From Dyadobacter subterraneus (lineage in GTDB: Bacteria > Bacteroidota > Bacteroidia > Cytophagales > Spirosomataceae), in assembly GCF_015221875.1 (NCBI RefSeq), contig NZ_JACYGY010000001.1, forward strand, positions 2,170,001-2,234,000: a DNA stretch of 64,000 nt, written 5' to 3'. A program made the position numbers and the translations under genes. Under the pieces are notes generated by a model that did no database searches, was not told where the DNA came from, and saw only the letters and a program-made list of their open reading frames with translations. Below are positions 38,205 through 46,431 of the stretch, in pieces. Positions within the stretch are counted from its first letter, which is position 1; every line of letters begins with the position of its first letter.

Positions 38205-38692
38205 TTATTCTGTGACAATAAGCTTTTGAGGGAATTCTAAACCATTAAAAGCAATGCTGTAAGTGCCCGGGGTCAAATCGTGCTCGCTCGGCGAGCCGAG
38301 CGAAAAAATTAGCTGATTTGGAGCGGTACTTTTACAGGAATTGAGGCAGGCTGCATCGGCGTTGGTTAGCGCAGATGCGCCGGTTGCAAGATTTGTAAAC
38401 ATGAGCGTGGTAATGCTGGGATTGGTATACAAAATTTCAACTTGCAAGCTCATTTCAAGTCGCTTCGTTTTTCTTGAAAAAGTGAGATCGCGGACTTCAC
38501 TGATTACTTTTAGTTTACCGGTTTGGACGATTTGGAGAACATAAGTGGAATTTTCAGATCCGTCAGAAATTCGCAGGGAAATCTCCTTTTCCGCGGTCGG
38601 GTTTCCGGTTGGTCATTAGCGAATACCATCGGTATTTTGGTATAAATGAGTTTGAACTGTTCCCACTCGGCAAATGATCCCCTTTTCAGCAA
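38205..38692 (-). pseudogene. Broken hypothetical gene
   Basis: The upstream frame (FKLIYTKIPMVFANDQPETR) changes near 38610 to a frame that reads without stop EKEISLRISDGSENSTYVLQ, TGKLKVISEVRDLTFSRKTK, and then ILYTNPSITTLMFTNLATGA to the end at 38205. Together they make one beta-rich protein with a single indel. Two cysteines (AACLNSCKST) stand near its centre. Family not known; the true start was not found. Confidence 0.45.
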
Positions 38693-38887
38693 ACTATCGT
38701 TTATAAAAGTTCAAGATATGACTCAATGAACCTGTCAAAAATCTCAATCACTGGCGTTCTCCATATGCACTTGGACGCCGGTCCCATTGACGTATTTATC
38801 TCATGTTAAAAATCAGTATCCGAAAAGCCGAGCTCAATATAGCTCTGGGTCGCACTCAAAGGGCACCATAACAAAGACAAAAAACTC

Positions 38888-39184
38888 ATGATCTTGGATA
38901 GTGAGCAGTACCGCTACCAGATTTTTATATCTGATCTGGCAGGGACTGACATCGCCAGTCACGGTAACTCTGTCGAGACGCTGATCGAAAAAATCAGAAG
39001 TTTTCTAGTTGTTAATTCCCGGCGTAAGAGTATCGCTAGTGGGGCTTTTATTCATGGACGTTTTCGGCGATTTCTTGCTGAACTTCCAAATCTGTGCGCT
39101 GTCAATAATTGGGATCGGGGCAACCTGTCGTTTATTGAATATGGAATCTATGTTACCGAGTGGTTTAAAACTAACCCGATATGA
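38888..39184 (+). CDS. Hypothetical protein, 98 residues (pair member 1)
   Basis: A soluble alpha/beta protein (MILDSEQYRYQIFISDLAGT, ETLIEKIRSFLV, IHGRFRRFLAELPNLCAV). No motif recognised. The stop overlaps the next start in ATGA, so both are translated together. I do not know this family, and no mobile-element gene is fused to it. Confidence 0.55.
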   Translation: MILDSEQYRYQIFISDLAGTDIASHGNSVETLIEKIRSFLVVNSRRKSIASGAFIHGRFRRFLAELPNLCAVNNWDRGNLSFIEYGIYVTEWFKTNPI

Positions 39185-39498
39185 TCAATATGAGTAAAAC
39201 AATGACTGGTCCTCTGCCGAAGTTGACTCTTACAAGCGAGGAGATTAGGGATATGATGGTGCGGATATTTGCGAAGTCCCCGGGCACTTATAACTTTATA
39301 AATTTTGTAAGGCAGTTCTCACAAGTCTTAATCGAAAAAAATTTTGGATTCAAAGCGGAACCGAATACTATCTATGACGGTGAGATCATTTTCGGTGACC
39401 AAGCCATAGTCCGGGAAATTATTTGGGCCTTGATTATCGAACGGAATCTGACGGTAGTGGGGCTGGTGGTCAGAGCGAACGGCCCATTTTCTCAGTAA
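39181..39498 (+). CDS. Hypothetical protein, 105 residues (pair member 2)
   Basis: A small alpha/beta protein (TLTSEEIRDMMVRIFAKSPG, YNFINFVRQFSQVLIEKNF, GDQAIVREIIWALIIERNLT). ATG at 39181 overlaps the first gene; ATG at 39190 (MSKTMTG) is the alternative start. The two-gene arrangement and sizes would fit a toxin-antitoxin or immunity pair, but nothing in the sequence proves that. Confidence 0.55.
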   Translation: MINMSKTMTGPLPKLTLTSEEIRDMMVRIFAKSPGTYNFINFVRQFSQVLIEKNFGFKAEPNTIYDGEIIFGDQAIVREIIWALIIERNLTVVGLVVRANGPFSQ

Positions 39499-40041
39499 CT
39501 GAACGTGGCAAAACGTATTTTGCTTCCGTCGATCAGACACAGTTGTGAGTCTTTGGGAGTTGCAATCTATTTAGATAAGAAATGATCCCTATGTGAAGGC
39601 ATTATATTTCGAAGACAAGGATGGGAAACAGAAGGGGTAGGTGGAATAAGCGAGAGATTGCTCTTTTTGCAAGAGATGTGCACCGATTCGACTCCGGCTT
39701 GGTTCCCAAAACCAAAGTCGAACCCAAATGGTAATAAAATAGTAGGATAGATGCCTTTAATTGTAATTTATTGTGCTTCTAAAAGCACAAAAGCCCGTCA
39801 ACTTGCGTTGAGAAGCTTTTGTACCCCTTCCCGAACAGTTGTCGAAACACTTTTTAGAAGATTTAGAAAAAATAGTTAAGCTGATAACATAAACAATTGA
39901 TATCAGTTACGATTGTAGCTGGTATCTTTTAAATGGTAAAGATGATTTTTCCCTTGTTCGAAAAGACATTTAATCAAGTGTATTATTTCAATTTACAGAC
40001 GTTGACGTTTTGGGTGGTTAATAAATATTAAATAATCTCAG
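39499..40041. other. Intergenic stretch with repeat and T-loop-like sequence
   Basis: Holds GATTCGACTCCGGCTT at 39685-39700, similar to a tRNA T arm, whose 13-base core is found inverted at 45284-45296. It also has a copy of the 32-bp repeat (39830-39861), readable as PLPEQLSKHFLEDLEKI. No complete gene. Confidence 0.5.
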
Positions 40042-40098
40042 TAAATGTTGTTTATAATCAACAAATTATTTATTATTGTTGATTATAAACAACATTTA
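40042..40098. promoter_or_regulatory. HipB operator: 22-bp perfect inverted repeat
   Basis: Arms at 40042-40063 and 40077-40098 are exactly complementary and separated by 13 A/T bases. Each arm holds its own dyad TGTTG-N8-CAACA (40046-40063 and 40077-40094). E. coli HipB also binds 5-base half-sites 8 bases apart (TATCC-N8-GGATA). The right arm ends on the A of the hipB start codon, so binding would block both transcription start and, as RNA, translation start. Confidence 0.85.
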
Positions 40099-40394
40099 TG
40101 AGCAATAGAAAACAGATTCTTCTTCCCAAATTTACAAAAATCCTTGAACAGCTGGGTGAGAATATCAAACTGGCACGGAAGAGACGCAAACTTACGACGA
40201 TACAGGTAGCTGAAAGAGCTGGTATTGACAGGACCACATTATATCATATTGAAAAAGGAAATCCAAGTGTATCATTAGGTGCATATTTCAATGTACTGAG
40301 AGTTCTCGGATTACAGGATGATTTTTTGAAACTAGCCGCTGACGATACTTTTGGAAGAAAATTGCAAGATTTGGAATTGATCGGCAAATCATAA
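40098..40394 (+). CDS. hipB: HipB-like antitoxin/repressor
   Basis: A 98-residue Cro/CI-type helix-turn-helix protein. The DNA-binding segment IQVAERAGIDRTTLYHIEKG is canonical (helix 2, turn, recognition helix). The C-terminal tail is short. It is followed four bases later by hipA, the standard order of hipBA modules, in which HipB binds and silences the kinase and represses its own operon. The operator directly upstream fits this well. Confidence 0.9.
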   Translation: MSNRKQILLPKFTKILEQLGENIKLARKRRKLTTIQVAERAGIDRTTLYHIEKGNPSVSLGAYFNVLRVLGLQDDFLKLAADDTFGRKLQDLELIGKS

Positions 40395-40398
40395 TAAT

Positions 40399-41646
40399 AT
40401 GGCAGATAAGACAGACATTTGGGTTTATGCTGACTGGGTAGGAATATCTGGTCCAAAATGCATCGGTATACTGGCTGCCCAGCGAGCAAAAGGAAGAAAA
40501 TCATTTAGTTTCACATACGATCCTGATTGGATCAAATCAACTGAGCAACTTCTTTTGGACCCGGACATTGCCTGGTTTGGCGGTGCTCAATATCCAAATC
40601 AGAAAGAAAATTTCGGCGTATTTCTGGATTCAATGCCAGATACCTGGGGACGTACCCTGATGAAAAGAAGAGCCTCTATTCAGGCCAAAGAAAAAGGTAA
40701 TCCATCGAAGACATTGTATGACATTGATTTTCTTCTGGGCGTTCATGATGAAAGCCGCATGGGAGCTTTGCGTTTTAAACTTGATCCACAAGGATCTTTT
40801 CTTGACAACGATCCTGTGTCTCCCACTCCTCCCTGGACCACTATACGTGAATTGCAACACGGAGCATCCCTGATTGAGTCCAACGAAGACACCGCAGAGG
40901 TCAGGAAATGGCTGGCTATGCTGATGGCTCCAGGATCTTCTTTGGGAGGAGCCAGGCCCAAGGCTAATATTGTTGATGAATTGGGACAGCCCTGGATTGC
41001 CAAATTTCCTTCAAAAAATGACAGCACCGACAAAGCTGCATGGGAATATCTCGCTTACCAGCTGGCGGTTCATGCAGGTATAGAGATGGCGGAAAGTAAA
41101 TTGGAGCATGTAGCCGGCAAGTACCATACTTTTTTCACCAAACGTTTTGACCGTGACAGACAGGCGCGAGTCCACTTTGCCTCTGCCATGACAATGACTG
41201 GAAAAAATGAAGAACTTATCCGGGACGATGCACCGTCGTATCTGGATATGGTTGAATTTATACAATTTTCCGGAAGTAGTGTAGACGAAGATCTTAGTCA
41301 GCTCTGGCGGCGAATGGTGTTTAATATAACAATATCCAATACCGATGATCACCTGAGAAATCACGGATTCATTCTGACTTCCAAAGGGTGGCGTCTGTCT
41401 CCCGCTTTTGACATTAATCCATTCATAGATAAAGATGGTCTGGCAATCAACATTGACATGGAAGACAATCAACTTGATATTGAGATAGCAAAACAAGTTG
41501 GGGTGTATTTTCGGCTGGGAGAAAAACAGATGGACCAAATCATAGATCAGGTCAAATCATCCGTTTCACAATGGCAAAAACTGGCAGGTGAAATTGGGAT
41601 TTCAAGAGCTGAACAGACAATGATGGCACCCGCTTTCCGGTTGTAA
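40399..41646 (+). CDS. hipA: HipA-like serine/threonine kinase toxin
   Basis: A 415-residue HipA-family kinase. Key segments: GSSLGGARPKANIVDELG (the P-loop-like part that binds ATP, with the autophosphorylated Ser region), PWIAKFPSKND (Lys), FFTKRFDRD, then NTDDHLRNHGFIL (the catalytic Asp and Asn loop) and LSPAFDINP (DFG-like metal site). All are intact, so the kinase should be active. Known HipA proteins phosphorylate aminoacyl-tRNA synthetases and stop growth. Target here unknown. The next gene, 65 bases on, is a primase-helicase, which suggests a common function. Confidence 0.9.
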   Translation: MADKTDIWVYADWVGISGPKCIGILAAQRAKGRKSFSFTYDPDWIKSTEQLLLDPDIAWFGGAQYPNQKENFGVFLDSMPDTWGRTLMKRRASIQAKEKGNPSKTLYDIDFLLGVHDESRMGALRFKLDPQGSFLDNDPVSPTPPWTTIRELQHGASLIESNEDTAEVRKWLAMLMAPGSSLGGARPKANIVDELGQPWIAKFPSKNDSTDKAAWEYLAYQLAVHAGIEMAESKLEHVAGKYHTFFTKRFDRDRQARVHFASAMTMTGKNEELIRDDAPSYLDMVEFIQFSGSSVDEDLSQLWRRMVFNITISNTDDHLRNHGFILTSKGWRLSPAFDINPFIDKDGLAINIDMEDNQLDIEIAKQVGVYFRLGEKQMDQIIDQVKSSVSQWQKLAGEIGISRAEQTMMAPAFRL

Positions 41647-41711
41647 CATTTGGTATTTGTAACGAGAATATTGGCTTCACTGTAAAAAGACGTTGTAATA
41701 CAAAAAGGAAG

Positions 41712-44687
41712 ATGAATATGGTTCAACAAAAGCTGGATATATTCAAGTCGCTTTTCAAAGGACGCGATGACGTATTTGCCACGTACTGGGAAAAAGATGG
41801 CAAAAAGGGGTATGCGCCTAAGTACAGCTATGATCCATATTTGTTCCGTGCTTACAAAAGAAATGGAGGTACTTTTCAAGATTATCCTGATAAATCTCCT
41901 GTTAAACTGACGGATGCAGAGCTGTCAAAACATATCAACGGACAACAGCTGATCGGACTATATCCACTACTAACAAATAACTCTTCCTGGTTTATTGCAG
42001 CAGACTTTGACGAAATGGATTGGATAGAACAGAGTAGGATGTTTATCAAAGTCTGCACCGATTCTTCTATTCCTGCATATTTAGAACGATCCCGATCCGG
42101 AAATGGTGGCCATGTCTGGATTTTCTTTGACCAGCCGTATCCCGCTCATAAAAGCCGGAAGGTTATAATGTCCTTGTTAACAGAATCCGGCACGTTTTCG
42201 ATCTTTGATAAAAATTCAAGTTTCGACAGGCTATTTCCAAATCAGGACAAGTTAACCGGAAAAGGCTTGGGAAATCTAATTGCTCTTCCATTGTTTCAAC
42301 CTTCCTTTCAAAAAGGAAACAGTTGTTTTATCAATCCGGACACATTGATTCCTTACACAGATCAGTGGGGATTTTTAAAAGGCATCAAGCGTGTACCCAC
42401 CGAAAGGCTGGACGAAATCCATTTAAAAGTTACAGGGAGTAATTATGAAGAGACTGGCCAGCACGGAGAATTAACCGTATCATTAGACAGCAAACTTCGT
42501 TTAAATAGTGGCGGCGTGACTGTACAACTGAGCAATTTTTTAACAGAAGAGCTAAACATTTTTAACACAGAATTTGCTATTAAAAAGAACAGCGGGAAAA
42601 CGACCTTCCAAACAAAACGATACTTCAACTTTATAGAGGAATCGGATAATCAATTAATTTTGCCCCGGGGATTCACAGGTAAATTGCTGCGCTTTTGTCT
42701 GGATAATAAAATCACCTACAAGTTTCTTGACAAAAGAAAACTCCATAACAGTATAGGGTTTTCTTTTAACGCTGCTGTCAGAGAATATCAGATTTCATCC
42801 ATACATGCATCCAGCAAAAAGGATATCGGGGTGATTGTTGCGCCTGCCGGCTCGGGTAAAACAGTAATCGCCTTGAAAATAGTAGCTGACAAACGACAAC
42901 CCACCCTGATAGTTGTTCACCGAAAACAACTGGCTGAGCAGTGGGCTGAAAGAATTGAAGCTTTTATGGGTATTGCGCAAAGAGAAATTGGAAAAATTGG
43001 CCAGGGTAAAGTAAGGATTGGCACAAAAATAACCATTGCAACCATTCAAAGTTTGTCAAAAATCGATACCACGGAATTACAGAACGCTTTCGGTCTTATT
43101 ATTGTGGATGAATGCCACCATATTCCAGCGGAGACATTTTACAATTCACTTAGTAAGCTAAATTCCTATTATTGCTACGGCCTGACTGCTACGCCATTTA
43201 GAAAATACACTGATGGGAAACTGATATTCATACATTTAGGAGATGTTATTTCAGAAATTAAAACTGGTGATATCAGCACCAGAAAGCATCCTGAAATCAT
43301 TATTCGCAATACGGGCCTGGACCTGCCTTACAATCCAAAGACGGATCATTTCGAGACATTGTCAAAAATGCTAGTGCATGATTCGGCAAGAAATAAGCTG
43401 ATCCTGGCCGATGTGACCAGAGAACTTGATAATGGAAAAAAGGTTGTAATACTTACAGAGCGAAAGGATCATATTGATTCCATGTTTCAGCTCTTGAAAA
43501 AATCTTTCGAAACCATTACCCTAAGTGGTGATGATACGGAAAGCAGTCGCATAGCAAAATGGAAAGAGTTGAAATCAGAAAATTACCAGGTACTGCTGAC
43601 AACCGGACAGTACTTCGGAGAGGGAACCGATCTGCATGATACCCAATGTTTGTTTTTGATTTATCCTTTTTCCTTTGAAGGTAAACTGGTTCAGTATATA
43701 GGCCGCGTTCAACGCTCAGAAATTACACCTATTATTTATGATTACCGCGACATTAAGATTGATTACCTGAACCGAATGTTTCTGAAAAGGAATATTCATT
43801 ACAGAAAACTGGAAATGCAGCGGACACTATTCGACCTGCCAGAAGAAAGGGATTTTGCTATTACGTCTAATGAGGAAAAAACAATTGAGAAAAATGTCAA
43901 AGTACCGATTGATACACTTGATTTCCTATACGGAAGTGTCCAGTTTTATTTTCAGCTGCCACATTTAGAGAAGACCATATTATTTGACATTGAGAATTTA
44001 AATATCCGTCCCGAGTTCGAGGTATTGAAACCATACTTTGAAAAGATATTAAAATCGAAAAGTATTTCTGTCAACATTAATCTCATCATCGACAATGCAG
44101 TGATCATCGCCCAATCGGCCAAATCAGATGATATAAACAAACTTAACAGAGAAGTTATAGAGGGTGTGCGTTTCCGTTTTGTAGAAAAAACCTTTTTTCG
44201 GAAAAATGGTCTAATACGCGGTCAGCCTGAACTTCAACAGGAGATAAAATCCGAGCAAGACAACAAGTCACTTTACCCATCCGGTGAGGAATTATTGAAT
44301 GATGTACTACTAAAAGGTAACTTCCGACATCAAAAGCATCTTCGATATTTATCGGAGCAACACGAAGGGAGTGTATTGAAGGTCCGTTTTGTCTTGAGTC
44401 CGTTCGCATTTGTTTTTCTTTTATCAGGTGACCAGCAATATCATGTAATTCTAGAGACCCTCGATACTCAGGAAGCAACTTATCTATGGCACGTTCCGAA
44501 GGACATAAAAGAGCTTAAAAATAGCCTTCAAGCCATAGAGCAGGATTTAGGTAAAATTCGTAACGAGGGCAGGCAGGAATTCTTGAAATCAGTTCCATTC
44601 AATTTCAGCCGGGTTCTTCATGATTATTCTGATGATCGAAAAGGCTTTATTATCTGGAGAGATGGGCTGGAAGAGCAGTTGATATGA
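41712..44687 (+). CDS. TOTE-type primase-helicase
   Basis: A 991-residue protein with several parts. Residues about 1-235 are an archaeo-eukaryotic primase domain: AADFDEMDW (Asp98, Asp100 metal site), RSRSGNGGHVWIFF (His134) and RLFPNQD. This is the primase form found in TOTE conflict systems. Residues about 345-690 are a superfamily 2 helicase: APAGSGKT (Walker A, to Thr384), VDECHH (466-470), GLTATPFR (motif III) and GRVQR (motif VI). Residues about 735-991 form an unassigned C-terminal part. No other TOTE gene is fused. The protein should copy or process DNA. A role in defence or replication conflict is inferred. Confidence 0.85.
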   Translation: MNMVQQKLDIFKSLFKGRDDVFATYWEKDGKKGYAPKYSYDPYLFRAYKRNGGTFQDYPDKSPVKLTDAELSKHINGQQLIGLYPLLTNNSSWFIAADFDEMDWIEQSRMFIKVCTDSSIPAYLERSRSGNGGHVWIFFDQPYPAHKSRKVIMSLLTESGTFSIFDKNSSFDRLFPNQDKLTGKGLGNLIALPLFQPSFQKGNSCFINPDTLIPYTDQWGFLKGIKRVPTERLDEIHLKVTGSNYEETGQHGELTVSLDSKLRLNSGGVTVQLSNFLTEELNIFNTEFAIKKNSGKTTFQTKRYFNFIEESDNQLILPRGFTGKLLRFCLDNKITYKFLDKRKLHNSIGFSFNAAVREYQISSIHASSKKDIGVIVAPAGSGKTVIALKIVADKRQPTLIVVHRKQLAEQWAERIEAFMGIAQREIGKIGQGKVRIGTKITIATIQSLSKIDTTELQNAFGLIIVDECHHIPAETFYNSLSKLNSYYCYGLTATPFRKYTDGKLIFIHLGDVISEIKTGDISTRKHPEIIIRNTGLDLPYNPKTDHFETLSKMLVHDSARNKLILADVTRELDNGKKVVILTERKDHIDSMFQLLKKSFETITLSGDDTESSRIAKWKELKSENYQVLLTTGQYFGEGTDLHDTQCLFLIYPFSFEGKLVQYIGRVQRSEITPIIYDYRDIKIDYLNRMFLKRNIHYRKLEMQRTLFDLPEERDFAITSNEEKTIEKNVKVPIDTLDFLYGSVQFYFQLPHLEKTILFDIENLNIRPEFEVLKPYFEKILKSKSISVNINLIIDNAVIIAQSAKSDDINKLNREVIEGVRFRFVEKTFFRKNGLIRGQPELQQEIKSEQDNKSLYPSGEELLNDVLLKGNFRHQKHLRYLSEQHEGSVLKVRFVLSPFAFVFLLSGDQQYHVILETLDTQEATYLWHVPKDIKELKNSLQAIEQDLGKIRNEGRQEFLKSVPFNFSRVLHDYSDDRKGFIIWRDGLEEQLI

Positions 44688-44729
44688 TTGCTAGTAATAT
44701 CAAAATCACAGAATCCTTAAAATTCATTT

Positions 44730-45224
44730 ATGGCTAACTACTGGAAGCAGCCGGGTATACCAAGAAAAGGATGGATATTGCTGGATGTAATCGACATTCG
44801 TGAAGATGACCAGTCGGAGAGCGACACTAATTATGAAACCTGTATGATGTGTGGTAATGAAAAAATCAGGTATGTCCATGTCGTCGAACATTCTGAAATG
44901 AGCAGCGAATTCCGAGTTGGCTGTAGTTGTGCTGAAAAAATGACCGAGGATTACGTAAATCCAGCAAGACGAGAGAAAGAGATAAGAAATAGATCAAGCA
45001 GACTACTGAATTGGACAAAAAAGCAATGGAAGAAGAGTAAGAACGGGACTCACTATTTGAAAATAGAGGAGCGTCTGCTACTCATTTTTCAAGATAAAAA
45101 AACAAGTAAATACAAGGTCAAAATTGGCGATACGTTTGGTAAAAAAGCATTTGATAAAATAGAAAAGGCGAAAGTTGCAGTTTTTAAAGGGATCGAATTT
45201 TTGAAAGAAAAGGGCAGGTGGTAA
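44730..45224 (+). CDS. Small protein with CxxC...CxC zinc-like motif
   Basis: A 164-residue basic protein. CMMCGNEKIRYVHVVEH and, some 25 residues later, GCSCAEKMTEDYV form a probable zinc ribbon (CxxC and CxC). The C-terminal half is lysine-rich, ending in a repeat-like beta segment (YKVKIGDTFGKKAFDKIEKA). It lies 42 bases after the primase-helicase and ends the island. It probably binds nucleic acid. I recall such proteins as unannotated; function not known. Confidence 0.65.
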   Translation: MANYWKQPGIPRKGWILLDVIDIREDDQSESDTNYETCMMCGNEKIRYVHVVEHSEMSSEFRVGCSCAEKMTEDYVNPARREKEIRNRSSRLLNWTKKQWKKSKNGTHYLKIEERLLLIFQDKKTSKYKVKIGDTFGKKAFDKIEKAKVAVFKGIEFLKEKGRW

Positions 45225-45426
45225 GTTGTTTTCAAAGTGCAGAAGTTTAAAAGTCTTTAACTGTATTAATTTGCAAAGACCTTAGCCGGAGTCGAACCAA
45301 AATGTGCCTTATTTTCAATTTTAACCGGATGCTAAAACAAAAAATGGCCCTGATTTATCGTCAGTGCCATTTGTACCGGGAACGGAATCGAACCCGTGCC
45401 AGCCTTACGACTAACAGGAATTAAAT
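45225..45426 (-). other. tRNA 3'-half-like remnants at island end
   Basis: On minus, 45373-45398 reads like a T arm plus acceptor (GGCACGGGTTCGATTCCGTT, then CCCGGTA), but one base of the T stem is off and the 5' half is missing. A second T-loop-like sequence lies at 45281-45300 (TTGGTTCGACTCCGGCTAAG on minus). No intact tRNA can be folded between the neighbouring genes. Such truncated tRNA ends are typical attachment-site leftovers. Confidence 0.4.
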
Positions 45427-45810
45427 TCAAGCGATTGCCTCCTGTATTTCAACTGCAAGCTGCTCAATAGAATTTTGTTTAACCAAAACTTTCTGGATCA
45501 TCAGTCCCACTTTATCTTGAATCTCAAAACTGGGCCTTGAACCTGAAAGTATATATATAGGCGTTTTATCGATTCCCGGTATCTGACGAAGCGCCTGAAT
45601 GCATTCAATCGCATCCATATATGGCATGCTCCAGTCCATGAAAATATAGTCCGGAATGCTTATTACCTGCTTTTTTAAAAAGTCAATTGCATCAGGGCAG
45701 TTGAATGCATAATCACAGGTTGCATCCGGATCGGCGATGCGTAAAGCGTCCGCAAAGATGATATGATCATCCTGGTCATCATCGATCAGAAGAAATGCTC
45801 GGTTTTTCAT
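45427..45810 (-). CDS. Single-domain response regulator
   Basis: A 127-residue receiver domain only. LLIDDDQDDHIIF gives the acidic pair, YIFMDWSMPYMDA the phosphorylated Asp, YILSGS the Thr/Ser site, and VLVKQNS the Lys. There is no output domain. It is divergent to another single-domain receiver, from which it differs strongly, so they are not recent duplicates. No histidine kinase is adjacent. Such proteins in Bacteroidota often take part in phosphorelays or motility. Confidence 0.9.
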   Translation of the reverse strand: MKNRAFLLIDDDQDDHIIFADALRIADPDATCDYAFNCPDAIDFLKKQVISIPDYIFMDWSMPYMDAIECIQALRQIPGIDKTPIYILSGSRPSFEIQDKVGLMIQKVLVKQNSIEQLAVEIQEAIA

Positions 45811-45878
45811 ATCGCAGACTTGATTAATTTGGAGTTTTTCTAAATATTCAAAATATCATTCCACAAAAAATATTTTCG

Positions 45879-45886
45879 TACTTTTG
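45879..45886 (+). promoter_or_regulatory. Promoter -7 element TACTTTTG
   Basis: Matches TAnnTTTG, 36 bases before the start of the following response regulator gene. A -33 element is not clear. Confidence 0.5.
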
Positions 45887-45922
45887 TTGATAAATTTAAT
45901 AATGTAGAAGATTTTATACAAT

Positions 45923-46321
45923 ATGGATGATAACAAAACTGTTCATCTGGCCGACGATGATGAGGACGACAGAATGTTATTCAAAGAAGCCTTGCAGGAG
46001 GCAGATCCCAATATCAAGGTTGTAGAGGCGCAGAACGGCAAAGAGCTGATCGACAATATTAAAAATTCCGATGATCTGGATGATACGGTTGTGGTTGTGG
46101 ACATGAATATGCCCAAGATGAACGGCATTGAAACAATCAAAGCGATCCGGGACGATCGTCAGATACCCGACGTACCCGCAGTGATGCTTTCCACTTCCAA
46201 TAATCCTGACTTAAAAAAGAAAGCAATTGAGGCCGGCGCAACAGATTATTTTACCAAACCCAATTCCTTTATTGCCCTGATTGATATCGCAAAAAAAATC
46301 TTCCTTAAGTTCTTCAAATAA
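45923..46321 (+). CDS. Single-domain response regulator
   Basis: A 132-residue receiver domain. LADDDEDDRMLF is the acidic pocket, VVVDMNMPKMNGIE holds the phosphorylated Asp, MLSTSNN the Thr/Ser switch and YFTKPNS the Lys. This is the CheY-like form that is abundant in Cytophagales. Start at 45923 follows a TAnnTTTG promoter. Divergent from the other receiver gene with 112 bases between, so both may share control. Confidence 0.92.
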   Translation: MDDNKTVHLADDDEDDRMLFKEALQEADPNIKVVEAQNGKELIDNIKNSDDLDDTVVVVDMNMPKMNGIETIKAIRDDRQIPDVPAVMLSTSNNPDLKKKAIEAGATDYFTKPNSFIALIDIAKKIFLKFFK

Positions 46322-46431
46322 AAGTCTAGTGGATTTCCGCATATCACTAAGTCTTTAACGCCAACATGTAAATATGCAATCGATAACTCCTGGCAATCTG
46401 TGTAGTTACTCCCCAGCACTGCGTTAAAAAA

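Noticed and set aside
41011..41538. 175-codon open frame antisense to hipA
   Set aside because: Shadow frame; the hipA motifs on the other strand are complete.
45373..45420. Complete tRNA gene at the island border
   Set aside because: T arm and acceptor can be drawn but the T stem has an irregularity and the 5' half is missing because the response regulator gene begins; called a remnant only.
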